A stretch of 51,531 bases of DNA from Enterococcus florum (GCF_004309355.1 NZ_BJCC01000036.1:1-51531), one strand, 5' to 3'; shown: positions 32,971-41,453, counted from the stretch's first letter. Notes: generated from the sequence alone by a model not told the origin. Made by a program: numbers and translations.

Positions 32971-33864
32971 ATGCAAGGCTATCTGATCAAGAAAATGCTG
33001 AAAGAAGGGGGACAAAATATTCGCAAGGGCCCGTTCCTGTCTCTGGCAAGTGTCAGTGTGGTGCTGATCATGATGCTGATCTTCAGTCTGCTGCTGATTC
33101 TGATGATGAATGTCCAAGATTTTTCACGGCAGGCACAGGAAAATCTGATGATCAACGTCTTCGTCGAGTACAACACGGATCAGGAGGGCTTGACGGTCTT
33201 AAAATCCCAGCTGATGGATACCCCAAACGTCCAGCAGGTGACCTTTGTTTCGAAGGATGAGAGTATCCAGCAGATGATCCAACAATACGGCGAAGCATTT
33301 GAACTGCTGGAAGGAGATTCGAATCCGCTGTACGACAAGTTTGAGGTCACGGTGGAGGATGAACAGCAGATCAAGCTGACGACCCAAGCGATCGCTGAGC
33401 TGTACGGGGTGCAGCAGGCCAATTATGGCAATGAGCTGGCGGACAATTTGCTGCAGCTGGTGCGCTCGGTCAGAAAGCTGGGGACAGTCGTGTTGGCAGC
33501 CTCTTCGGTGTTCACACTGCTGATCCTGCTGCTTACCTTGGTCATGAGTATGAAGTCGCGGCAGGAGGAGATCCAGACACGGGCCTTACTGGGAGCGACC
33601 CGCAGCTACATCGGCCTGCCGTTTGTCCTACAGGCGATGGTCTTGACAGTGACTGGCGGTGTGCTGGCGGTGCTTTTGACAGCAGGCAGCTACGGGTGGC
33701 TCCTGTCTCGACAACCTAAAGCCTTGACCTTTTTTGGCTATCATTGTCTGCCGCTTTCCCAGTTGATACTGGGGTTGGTCGGCAGTGTGCTGGCAGGGGC
33801 GCTGCTGATAGGGGGACTCAGTGCCTGTATCGCGGTAAAAATAAGTATTCGTTATCCAAAGTAA
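32971..33864 (+). CDS. ftsX: FtsX-like permease
   Basis: A 297-residue membrane protein with the FtsX layout: short cytosolic N-terminus, first helix (about 22-47), extracellular domain (about 48-160), then three helices. The first cytosolic loop contains S-R-Q-E-E-I-Q-T-R-A-L-L-G-A-T, the family's coupling region. The external domain is where FtsX contacts its coiled-coil hydrolase. It lies between the P60 hydrolase and FtsE, 13 bases before the latter. Most firmicutes keep the core ftsEX pair without a linked hydrolase, so this looks like a dedicated second copy. TAGGAGG precedes the ATG. Confidence 0.9.
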   Translation: MQGYLIKKMLKEGGQNIRKGPFLSLASVSVVLIMMLIFSLLLILMMNVQDFSRQAQENLMINVFVEYNTDQEGLTVLKSQLMDTPNVQQVTFVSKDESIQQMIQQYGEAFELLEGDSNPLYDKFEVTVEDEQQIKLTTQAIAELYGVQQANYGNELADNLLQLVRSVRKLGTVVLAASSVFTLLILLLTLVMSMKSRQEEIQTRALLGATRSYIGLPFVLQAMVLTVTGGVLAVLLTAGSYGWLLSRQPKALTFFGYHCLPLSQLILGLVGSVLAGALLIGGLSACIAVKISIRYPK

Positions 33865-33877
33865 ATGAGGAGAAGCC

Positions 33878-34576
33878 ATGATTTTTTTAAGAAATGTGAG
33901 CAAGCTGGGGACAGAGGGGCGCAAAGGCAAAAAAAGGCGTCCACCTTTGATTTTGAACCAACTAAATGTACATATTCGTACTGGAGAATTCGTTTACGTC
34001 GTAGGGCCTTCCGGGGCAGGAAAGTCCACTCTTTTGCAGCTTTTGTATAAGGAGATCAATCCAGACAGCGGCGAGCTGAGGGTAAATGGGCGGAATCTAC
34101 GAAAAATGAAGCGCAGGGAAATTCCTTATCTGCGGCGGGAGATCGGAGTGGTCTTCCAGGATTTTCGTCTGCTGCCGCAGACCAATATAGCAGACAATAT
34201 TACCTACGCACTAGATATTGTGAATACACCGCCGGAGTTGATTCCGCGGCGGGTGGATCAGGTCTTGAAGGTAGTAGGTCTAAGTCATAAGAAGTCAGCG
34301 GTACAGCTGTCTGGTGGGGAAGCACAGCGAGTCGCTATTGCCAGAGCAGTGGTCAATCAGCCGCGCATCTTACTGGCCGATGAACCGACAGGCGACCTTG
34401 ATCCGCAAAATGCCCGCAACGTGATCCATCTGTTGGAGCGGTTGAACCAGCGGGGAGTCACGGTGCTGATGACGACACATAATTTGGGGTTGGTCCGCCA
34501 ATTCCCTCATCGCGTGATCCATCTGGACCAAGGACAGATCGTCCAGGATGTTCGGATGGCACCAAGCAGACAATGA
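33878..34576 (+). CDS. ftsE: FtsE-like ABC ATPase
   Basis: A 232-residue ATPase. Walker A is G-P-S-G-A-G-K-S-T (43-51), the Q-loop is V-V-F-Q-D-F near 94, the signature is L-S-G-G-E (144-148) and Walker B is I-L-L-A-D-E-P (164-170). It should drive the conformational change of FtsX that activates the P60 hydrolase. A basic insertion (G-R-K-G-K-K-R-R-P-P, about 14-23) near the N-terminus is unusual for FtsE and may contact the nearby coiled-coil proteins. AGGAGAAGCC precedes the ATG. Confidence 0.92.
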   Translation: MIFLRNVSKLGTEGRKGKKRRPPLILNQLNVHIRTGEFVYVVGPSGAGKSTLLQLLYKEINPDSGELRVNGRNLRKMKRREIPYLRREIGVVFQDFRLLPQTNIADNITYALDIVNTPPELIPRRVDQVLKVVGLSHKKSAVQLSGGEAQRVAIARAVVNQPRILLADEPTGDLDPQNARNVIHLLERLNQRGVTVLMTTHNLGLVRQFPHRVIHLDQGQIVQDVRMAPSRQ

Positions 34577-34597
34577 GAAGAAAGCTGAGGAAGACAG

Positions 34598-36109
34598 ATG
34601 GCAGCAAAAAGAGATGGCCGATTTTTTACTAGAAACATCATGAGAGAGATTGACAAGCTTCCCAATGAACTGATGTCTGATGAACTGGATGATGATGCCT
34701 ATGAGCAGCTGGCGAAAAAAGAGAAGCAGCTGACCCTTCTAAGGCGTCAAATGAATGAGATTCGTGAGGCTGGTGAACAGGAGAAAGAAAAGTACAAGGG
34801 TCAGCTGGAGGAGCTGCAGGCAGAAAGAGATCATTTGACGATGCGGCTGGACAGCATGACCCTTACAATCGAATACAACAAGAAGCTGGAGGCCAAGCTT
34901 CAGGCAGCAGAAGACGAGCGACTGGAACTGTTGGAAACGCTAAAAAAGCAACAGTCTTCGGCTGAACGGACTGCAGAACAACTGCTGAACGAACGTCAGA
35001 AGACCAAAGAGGTCGAAGCTGGCTATCGAAAAGAAGTGGCTAAGCTGCAGGAACAGCTGATGGAACAAAGTGCCCTGCTGCTGGATTACGAAGAACAAAA
35101 GGCCATGGCTCAGCGATACAAGGCAGAGACTCAGGCTTTCGAAGAAAAAGAGCAGCAGGTACTGGGAGAGGTCAAGGCAGAGACCGAAGCTGCGATCAAT
35201 GAACTGGAGGAAATGACCCGTACATTGAAGGGGCAGCTGACCGAGTATCCATCGCAGCAGGAATTGCGCAGGCTACGGCTGGAAAAGGCCGAACTGGAAC
35301 AGCAGGCAGCCGAGAATCAAGCATTGCTGACCGAGATCGACACTTGGAGGACCCAAGCAGAGCAGCTGAAACAGCAGCTGGCAGATATGCCTACTCAGGA
35401 GCAGCAACAACAGTGGCTGGAGGAGAAGGCTTGGCTGCAGGATCAGCTGGACAATCATCCGGCGATCGAGGAAGCCCAGCAGCTGCAGGCCGAGCTTCAT
35501 ACCCTCCAGGAACGTTTGGCGGCAGTCCCGTCTCTTGAAGAGTGGCAGGCGCTCTGTCAAGAAAAGGAAAAGCTGACCGCTCAACTCGCAGAATCCCCCT
35601 CTTTGGCAGAACAGCAGGAAAAAGAAAGCCAGTTGACGCAGTGGAAAGAGCTGACAAGCAAACTGGAACAACAAATCCAGACCTTGCAGCAGGAGCTGAG
35701 TGATACAAAAGCAGAGCTGAACGAACAAACGCATAGACAAGAAGTTCAACAGCTGACGCAGACACACGTACGTCTAAGGGAATTGGAGCAGGAAAATCAA
35801 GCCTTGAATCGGCAAATCCTGCAGTCGAAAGAAGCAATCGGCGAAACACTGCTGTTGGCCAAACGAGAAGCCAAAGAGATCGTCAAAGAAGCTTGGCAAG
35901 AAGCCCAAGATATTTTTGCAGCAGCAGAGCAGGAGCTGACAAAAATCAGCGACCGCACCCAATCGATCATGAGTGAAGTAGAAGTCCAGAATCAGAATTT
36001 GACGCAAGCATACGGGGATTGGCAAGCAACAGTCCAGCATGCAGCGGCTTGCTTGGTCGAAAGAAAGTGCGCAGAACAAGCAACAGTCCGCACAACAGTG
36101 AATCAATAA
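34598..36109 (+). CDS. Long coiled-coil scaffold protein, DivIVA-like C-terminus
   Basis: A 503-residue cytosolic protein that is coiled coil almost throughout, very rich in Glu, Gln, Leu and Lys. Residues about 210-345 contain four or five imperfect repeats of about 28 residues, each with P-S/T-x-E-E-x-Q near the start and an E-K-x-x-L-x-x-Q-L end. Near residues 420-450 the pattern A-K-R-E-A-K-E-I-V-K-E-A-W-Q-E-A recalls DivIVA and ATP-synthase-b-like coiled coils. It starts 21 bases after ftsE. It is likely the scaffold placing FtsEX/P60, and a counterpart of the coiled-coil protein that opens the locus. Confidence 0.8.
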   Translation: MAAKRDGRFFTRNIMREIDKLPNELMSDELDDDAYEQLAKKEKQLTLLRRQMNEIREAGEQEKEKYKGQLEELQAERDHLTMRLDSMTLTIEYNKKLEAKLQAAEDERLELLETLKKQQSSAERTAEQLLNERQKTKEVEAGYRKEVAKLQEQLMEQSALLLDYEEQKAMAQRYKAETQAFEEKEQQVLGEVKAETEAAINELEEMTRTLKGQLTEYPSQQELRRLRLEKAELEQQAAENQALLTEIDTWRTQAEQLKQQLADMPTQEQQQQWLEEKAWLQDQLDNHPAIEEAQQLQAELHTLQERLAAVPSLEEWQALCQEKEKLTAQLAESPSLAEQQEKESQLTQWKELTSKLEQQIQTLQQELSDTKAELNEQTHRQEVQQLTQTHVRLRELEQENQALNRQILQSKEAIGETLLLAKREAKEIVKEAWQEAQDIFAAAEQELTKISDRTQSIMSEVEVQNQNLTQAYGDWQATVQHAAACLVERKCAEQATVRTTVNQ

Positions 36110-36127
36110 GGAAAGGAAGTTTTACGG

Positions 36128-36880
36128 ATGCAAATAGTAATTATTACCAAGAATGTTCTTGCAGAACAGCAGTTGGAGCTGCAATTACAGCGTTTGAATC
36201 ATGAGGTATACGTGACCAGTCGTTTGTTGAGTGCCCACCAGCCTCAGTCTTTTCTAGAACAAATCATCGACCATTTTCAGATCATCGTGCTGAGTGAATC
36301 CTTTTCAGATACCGAAGTCAATTGGATCGTGCAGTTGTTTAATCCGCAGAAGCACACAGTATTTCGCAAGGGGGACAAACCGCTCAAAAAGGCCGATGAG
36401 GAATATTGGCGAGAGCAAGGTATCCAGGGGTGGATCCAGGATTATGTCGGCTTTGAGCCGTTGAGAGAGCTGATTGATCAGGTGAATCAGCGATTTACCT
36501 TTTCGCCTTCGACTGTCGAAAGCGGCGCAAATTTCAAGGAATCACCACTGGAGATTAGACGAAATGCGCATGCCTTGAAGGAATGTCATTTCAAATACAA
36601 TGAACGGAAAATCATCAATGCCTTGATGGAAGGGGAGGGACGTTTTTATTCTCGGGAAGACATGTGTCGCATCTTATGGGAAAATGAACCAAATTCGTCT
36701 AAGATGGCTCAGCTGTCTTTGCTGATTCGCAAGACAAAACAGCGGTTCCTGGAAATCGGTATTCGTGAAGAGATCATTCAGACTACATGGGGGAAAGGGT
36801 ACCGACTGACGGATGCGTTTTATGAGTATTTTCCCTTTTGCGAAGCCAAGGAGACAGAAAGTGTAGAGCTGCGTCAATAA
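36128..36880 (+). CDS. OmpR-type regulator with degenerate receiver (2)
   Basis: A 250-residue paralogue of the regulator at 30981-31736. Its first 35 residues align with that protein (I-T-K-N-V-L-A-E-Q against L-T-K-N-V-L-G-E-Q; L-N-H-E-V-Y against L-N-Q-E-V-F). The phospho-Asp position is again Ser (I-V-L-S-E-S). The winged helix lies at about 155-232, with T-T-W-G-K-G-Y-R-L. It is followed by a terminator placed immediately before the GH18 gene. Control of that gene or of the whole locus is inferred. Confidence 0.83.
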   Translation: MQIVIITKNVLAEQQLELQLQRLNHEVYVTSRLLSAHQPQSFLEQIIDHFQIIVLSESFSDTEVNWIVQLFNPQKHTVFRKGDKPLKKADEEYWREQGIQGWIQDYVGFEPLRELIDQVNQRFTFSPSTVESGANFKESPLEIRRNAHALKECHFKYNERKIINALMEGEGRFYSREDMCRILWENEPNSSKMAQLSLLIRKTKQRFLEIGIREEIIQTTWGKGYRLTDAFYEYFPFCEAKETESVELRQ

Positions 36881-36890
36881 ATAGGGGCAC

Positions 36891-36927
36891 AGACTGAGCC
36901 AGCTGAGAGGGTTCAGTCTTGTTTTTT
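36891..36927 (+). terminator. Terminator directly before the GH18 gene
   Basis: AGACTGAGCC / GGTTCAGTCT (one G-U pair) is followed by TG and six T. Only 16 bases separate it from the next ATG, leaving room for a ribosome site (AAAGGAG) but not for a promoter. The GH18 gene must therefore depend on read-through or on a promoter inside the regulator gene. Confidence 0.78.
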
Positions 36928-36943
36928 GAAAAAAGGAGAAGGC

Positions 36944-38767
36944 ATGAAAAAAATAGTAACAGGATTAATGACAGTTGTGTTTTTGTTTTGTGGGTGGACT
37001 GTCCCAGGGCATGCGAAGGAAGAACTTGCTTGCCTAAAGACCCCCATCATTCGGGCAAGTGATTATGGAGTTGGTGTCGGAAAAAGTTGGCCGAGGCCCG
37101 TTTTGGCTCCGTATTTCAACATGGGGACGTATGTGCGAAAAGAGGGGTATCACTACAAAGGAGCACCAAATCTGGTTGCTTTTGCTGAAGACACAGGCTT
37201 TGACTATTTTAATCTTGGATTCATTCAAGGTGTCTTTACGGAGAGTGACCGGATTCATTGGGGCTGGGCTGGCTATGGGGAGCTGTCAGAGGGCAGCACA
37301 GATCCGCAGTATCTAGGCATCAAGCGGACACTTAAGGAATTTCGAGAGAGCGGTCGGGATTTCACAGTGTCCTTTGGCGGTGCAAAACCGACTGCCTTTT
37401 GGCAAATGACTGAAGACGTAGATGTTTTAGTGAACACCTACCGTGAGATCATCCAAGGCTATGGTCTGACACGGATCGACCTAGATATCGAAGGTACTGG
37501 GACTGGTTATGCAAAGAATAAGGTCAATGCCAAAGCCATCAAGCGGATTCAAGAAGAGACGGGGGTGCAGGTCACGCTGACGCTTCCAGTCATGCCTCAG
37601 GGACTGATTAAAGCAGGTCAGGATGATCTTCGAGCTTATTTGGAAGAAGGCGTCCAACTAGAGCTGATCAACATTATGACGATGTGCTATGGAGGTGGAG
37701 TGACAGACTATGTGCAGGCGTCGAAGGAGGCAGTCGAAAATACCAAAGAACAGGTCAAGCATTTTTTCCACACGTATCAAGGAATCACTCTGACTGAGGA
37801 ACAAGCGTATCAGAAAATCGGCTCGACTCCTTTGATCGGTGCTCGTGCTGGTCATCCCACGTTTACACAGGAACAAATGAAAGAGCTGGTGGCTCATGCA
37901 CGAGAGAAAAAGATTGGTCAGCTAGCATTTTGGTCGGTCGGACGAGATGCACAGATCGAAAATCAGGATGGAATGATCGAACCACTGTACAGCTACAGCC
38001 CAATCGCAAATGGATTCTTGCGCAGTGAACCGGTGACGGTCCGTTTTGAAACGGCTGGCGGAAGTAGAATTACAGATCAAACAATTGAAAAAGGCGAAAA
38101 ATTAAGCAGGCCTGCCGATCCTGTGAAGGACGGCTTTACCTTCCAAGGCTGGTACAAAGATGCAGCACACACCGAGGCATGGGATTTCAGTCAGCCTGTG
38201 ATGAGCGACTTGATTCTTTACGGAAAATGGGAAGCCAAGACCCCTCCACAGCAAACTAAAAAAGGCAAAACAGACAAACGAACGAATAATTTTCAGATTG
38301 GGAATCTTGAAGCTGAGCTGGTCGAAGCCTTCGAATCTGAGAAAGGGATCGAGTTAAACAGTCCTGTGAAAAAGGAAGTGGCGGTAAAAAATACTGGCAG
38401 TATCCCTCAATTTGTCCGAGTAATGATTCATCCTGAAATCGTTCAAGCGGATGGAACGATTCTGCCTTCTAAGATCGGCAAGGTGATTCATTTAGACATT
38501 TCCAACGAGTGGCAAGCTGGTGGTGACGGGTTCTACTATTATAAAGGCAGGCTGGAATCAAAGGATACAACACCGAATCTGTTCACAACGGTCCGCTTAG
38601 ATAGCGGCTTATCTGCAGAGTACAAGGATGCTGCACTAGAATTGCAGCTGAAAGTTGAAGCAGCGGGGACGACAACCGACAGTTATCGGGATACCTGGTG
38701 GCGTGGAGAGAATCCAACGACTGGGGAATTAGGTGGAATCAATCAGGTGTTAAGTGGTTTGCAATAA
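36944..38767 (+). CDS. GH18 glycosidase fused to a TasA-like domain
   Basis: A 607-residue exported enzyme. It has a signal peptide (about 1-24) and a GH18 domain (about 30-355) with the motif D-L-D-I-E and catalytic Glu183. An InlB B-repeat-like module follows (about 363-430: F-x-G-W-Y-K-D-A, L-Y-G-K-W). Then comes a complete TasA/camelysin-like domain (about 447-607) nearly the same as the protein at 20587-21195. GH18 includes chitinases and endo-beta-N-acetylglucosaminidases; the substrate cannot be told here. The last domain should place the enzyme in the fibre. ATG 36944 follows AAAGGAG at good spacing and begins the signal peptide. Confidence 0.88.
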   Translation: MKKIVTGLMTVVFLFCGWTVPGHAKEELACLKTPIIRASDYGVGVGKSWPRPVLAPYFNMGTYVRKEGYHYKGAPNLVAFAEDTGFDYFNLGFIQGVFTESDRIHWGWAGYGELSEGSTDPQYLGIKRTLKEFRESGRDFTVSFGGAKPTAFWQMTEDVDVLVNTYREIIQGYGLTRIDLDIEGTGTGYAKNKVNAKAIKRIQEETGVQVTLTLPVMPQGLIKAGQDDLRAYLEEGVQLELINIMTMCYGGGVTDYVQASKEAVENTKEQVKHFFHTYQGITLTEEQAYQKIGSTPLIGARAGHPTFTQEQMKELVAHAREKKIGQLAFWSVGRDAQIENQDGMIEPLYSYSPIANGFLRSEPVTVRFETAGGSRITDQTIEKGEKLSRPADPVKDGFTFQGWYKDAAHTEAWDFSQPVMSDLILYGKWEAKTPPQQTKKGKTDKRTNNFQIGNLEAELVEAFESEKGIELNSPVKKEVAVKNTGSIPQFVRVMIHPEIVQADGTILPSKIGKVIHLDISNEWQAGGDGFYYYKGRLESKDTTPNLFTTVRLDSGLSAEYKDAALELQLKVEAAGTTTDSYRDTWWRGENPTTGELGGINQVLSGLQ

Positions 38768-38824
38768 TAACATCCGTTGTTGAATGGAGTCGAGAAAGAA
38801 CGCATGTACTCACGCCTCACAAGA

Positions 38825-38865
38825 CCAGCGATGACCTCGAAAAGACGATCATCGCTGGACGATTT
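38825..38865 (+). terminator. Terminator ending the large locus
   Basis: CCAGCGATGA / TCATCGCTGG, a perfect 10-bp stem with 14-base loop, followed by ACGATTTTA. It lies 57 bases after the GH18 stop and before the convergent sugar genes. Confidence 0.65.
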
Positions 38866-38905
38866 TATGGACAGCTCTAGCCGACGTTCATGGCTTTACG
38901 TTTAT

Positions 38906-39271
38906 CTAGTTTGTGACCGCCACTTCAATCAAGCTGCCTGCTTTCAATCGAGGGAGTTCCTTTCTATCCAGCAGCACGGTTCCAGGGAGGATGTCTGCTG
39001 CTGGGTCGTCGCCAAATTGAAGGCAGATATGCCCTAGATTTTTAAAGTTTTCAAACGCGACACTTCCGACCTTTAAGATGGAATACGCTTCTTGGTCAAA
39101 CATAAAGGTAGCTCCAGCTTTGAAGGCTTCAAGCGCTGGTTCTTGGATAAACCTGTGAAGCACACAAATATCCTTCAACTCTTCAGGGGCATCTTCATTA
39201 AACAAAACCAGTAAAGGGTAGTCTTCAAAATAGGCAGATTCTCCAATGTGTGTGACGATTGATTTTGTCAT
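38906..39271 (-). CDS. srlB: Glucitol/sorbitol PTS enzyme IIA
   Basis: A 121-residue cytosolic phosphocarrier of the glucitol PTS. It takes phosphate from HPr and passes it to IIB. The likely phosphorylated His39 is in I-C-V-L-H-R-F, and the family pattern F-x-N-x-x-x-L-G-H-I-C-L-x-F is present. AAGGAGG precedes the start at 39271. It is the last gene of the minus-strand unit, whereas the IIC and IIB genes lie on the plus strand, so the PTS is split across a divergent promoter region. Confidence 0.9.
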   Translation of the reverse strand: MTKSIVTHIGESAYFEDYPLLVLFNEDAPEELKDICVLHRFIQEPALEAFKAGATFMFDQEAYSILKVGSVAFENFKNLGHICLQFGDDPAADILPGTVLLDRKELPRLKAGSLIEVAVTN

Positions 39272-39285
39272 ACGGCTCCTCCTTA

Positions 39286-40161
39286 TTACCCTTTAAATAT
39301 TTCGATGGCTCGTTTTACATCTTTTTTCATTGCTTCAGAAGCAAGGACAGCAATTTGGTCAAAGAAGGCTGGCTGCTCCGCATCCAATGTTTGTATATAG
39401 TCTCGAACGGCTTCTCCTCCGGCACGACTCATGTAGGTGAAATAGTTAATTTTGCAGATGCCATTCTGGATAGCGATTTTGTAATTCTCTTCCGAGACAC
39501 CAGAACCGCCATGCATCACGAAAGGAATATCGACTTTTTTCTTGATCGCCGTGATCCGGTCCAAATCCAGGACGGGTTCTTTTACATATACCCCGTGGCA
39601 CGTACCAAAGGCGATTGCCAGACAATCGACACCTGTAGCAGCAACGAAGGCTTTTGCTGAGTCTGGGTCGGTATAGATATCATCTAAATTCTCATAATCG
39701 TCAACCGAATCCGCGACACTTCCTTCCCCATTGCCGATTGCGGAGGTGAAGATATGTCCTAACTCGGCTTCCACCGTCACATCAGCTGCATGGGCAATCT
39801 TCACGATTTCACTCGTCTCTTTTAAGTTGGTTTCATAGTCTTTACTGGACGCATCATACATCACCGAAGTAAAGCCTTGACGAATGGCCTTGACGCACAT
39901 CTCGTACGAAGCACCGTGGTCCAAATGTACAGCCACGGGAACTGTCGCTCTTTTCGCGTAATCGATCATGATCGGACCGATTTCTTCAATAGAAATCAAG
40001 TCATTGTGAACCTCCGCATGCTGCAAAATAACGGGCGCACCGACTTCTTCTGCAGCCGTAATCACTGCTTGAACGGCCTCTAAATTTGGAGTGTTGAAGG
40101 CACCAACTCCGTATTTTTTTTCACGAGCATCTTCCAAAATTTCCTTCATCGTCACTAACAT
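39286..40161 (-). CDS. Class II fructose/tagatose-bisphosphate-type aldolase
   Basis: A 291-residue zinc aldolase. The metal-site motif is H-L-D-H-G (Asp81 and His82), with further conserved pieces F-G-T-C-H-G and M-H-G-G-S-G. It splits a ketose 1,6-bisphosphate into dihydroxyacetone phosphate and glyceraldehyde 3-phosphate; which sugar bisphosphate cannot be told from sequence. GAGGAGG precedes the ATG at 40161, and the gene overlaps the upstream dehydrogenase by 7 bases. Its presence suggests a pathway that passes through a bisphosphate. Confidence 0.9.
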   Translation of the reverse strand: MLVTMKEILEDAREKKYGVGAFNTPNLEAVQAVITAAEEVGAPVILQHAEVHNDLISIEEIGPIMIDYAKRATVPVAVHLDHGASYEMCVKAIRQGFTSVMYDASSKDYETNLKETSEIVKIAHAADVTVEAELGHIFTSAIGNGEGSVADSVDDYENLDDIYTDPDSAKAFVAATGVDCLAIAFGTCHGVYVKEPVLDLDRITAIKKKVDIPFVMHGGSGVSEENYKIAIQNGICKINYFTYMSRAGGEAVRDYIQTLDAEQPAFFDQIAVLASEAMKKDVKRAIEIFKG

Positions 40162-41453
40162 GATTTTTCCTCCTCAATGCGTATTCCAAAATGATCGAAT
40201 AAAATCTTTTCTGCGTCACTGTTCCAGCAATCTCGATGGTTTTTGCAAGCGACTGCCAGCTTCTTGAACAGCTCATTGGATGCTCCCAACTCTTCAAAAT
40301 CGGCGATCGCTGTCAATGGAAGATCGATGTGGGTGTAAATCAATTTTTTTCCACCTGGTATTTTTGGCAGGTTGAGGGTGGTCTCTGCAGCGGCATTTAA
40401 TCCGCCAATATGTGTGATCATCACAGTTGGACTTAAGATTCCCTGCGAGGACAAACGAATGGCCTCCAGCATATCTTCCATCACACTGCCGCTGTAGCCG
40501 ACCAAATGTGTCCGTTTGTAATGAATATCGTACATGTTGATCACTGCACTTAGTTCTTTGTCCATCGGACCGGCAAAAAAGTTCAAGCAGCCGTCCTCTC
40601 CAAGAAGATGTGCCGCTTCCTCAATCAGGGGCTGGATCGGAGCGTAAACAAAAATATCATCATAGCCTTGTCCTTTGGTCAGAGCCAATAACGCCGCTTC
40701 TGATTCTTGAGGATCCTTCCAGTCATTTGGATTGTGATAAATTAATTCCACGCCTGCTTTCTGGGCTTCCTCTATCGGCAAAACCTTTTGCGCACGCTGA
40801 AGGCGATCCGTTGACGTATCCACAGCAACTACCATTTTGGCGCCATTTTCCATATGCACAGCATAATCAATAGCTTCTAGCCCCATTGGCCCCCCAGCGC
40901 CGAGAATCACCAGTCTGCCGTCTTTTTTCACACCCATGTCATGCTCATGACTCGCGTTGCTGGTATGATAGTTGCGTTTGAAGCCGGCAATCACACAAGC
41001 GACAGGTTCAGTCAAGGAAGCATCAAAGAAACTCTCACCCTCATACGTCAACAAACAATCTAATTCCATCACCTCTGGCGGAACGATCGCATACATGGTT
41101 TCCCCGCCGAAAAACTCATAGGAATAACCCGGGGTAGCATTGCTGCCTTTATAATTTAGGGCCGGCTGGATCGTGAATTTCTGGCCCTTTTTGTATTTGT
41201 GCTGCCATTTTTTACCGATCTCAACGATCACTCCGGCGATTTCGTGCCCCACGATAACAGGATGCTCTTCCAAGTTTTTTGGAGCCCGTGTGTGATTGGC
41301 TCCTTGTTGTGCCAACTTATACGTCGACATGCAGATGCTGTCTGTCAAAACCTTGATTAAAAGCTCGTCGTCTTTTAAATCAGGCAATTCGAATTCGTCC
41401 AATCGAAGATCCTTTGTCCCATGCAATCGAACTGCTTTTGTCATTACTCCCAT
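40155..41453 (-). CDS. Zinc-dependent sugar-phosphate dehydrogenase (SorE-like)
   Basis: A 432-residue medium-chain dehydrogenase. The N-terminal GroES-like domain includes V-G-H-E-I-A-G-V-I-V-E-I-G, and the Rossmann motif is L-G-A-G-G-P-M-G-L-E-A. The length and the N-terminal Cys-M-S-T region resemble L-sorbose-1-phosphate reductases rather than the classical sorbitol-6-phosphate dehydrogenase. It would interconvert a hexitol phosphate and a ketose phosphate. ATG 41453 is preferred, with AAAGAGGTG upstream; GTG 41462 is inside that site. Confidence 0.82.
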   Translation of the reverse strand: MGVMTKAVRLHGTKDLRLDEFELPDLKDDELLIKVLTDSICMSTYKLAQQGANHTRAPKNLEEHPVIVGHEIAGVIVEIGKKWQHKYKKGQKFTIQPALNYKGSNATPGYSYEFFGGETMYAIVPPEVMELDCLLTYEGESFFDASLTEPVACVIAGFKRNYHTSNASHEHDMGVKKDGRLVILGAGGPMGLEAIDYAVHMENGAKMVVAVDTSTDRLQRAQKVLPIEEAQKAGVELIYHNPNDWKDPQESEAALLALTKGQGYDDIFVYAPIQPLIEEAAHLLGEDGCLNFFAGPMDKELSAVINMYDIHYKRTHLVGYSGSVMEDMLEAIRLSSQGILSPTVMITHIGGLNAAAETTLNLPKIPGGKKLIYTHIDLPLTAIADFEELGASNELFKKLAVACKNHRDCWNSDAEKILFDHFGIRIEEEKSC

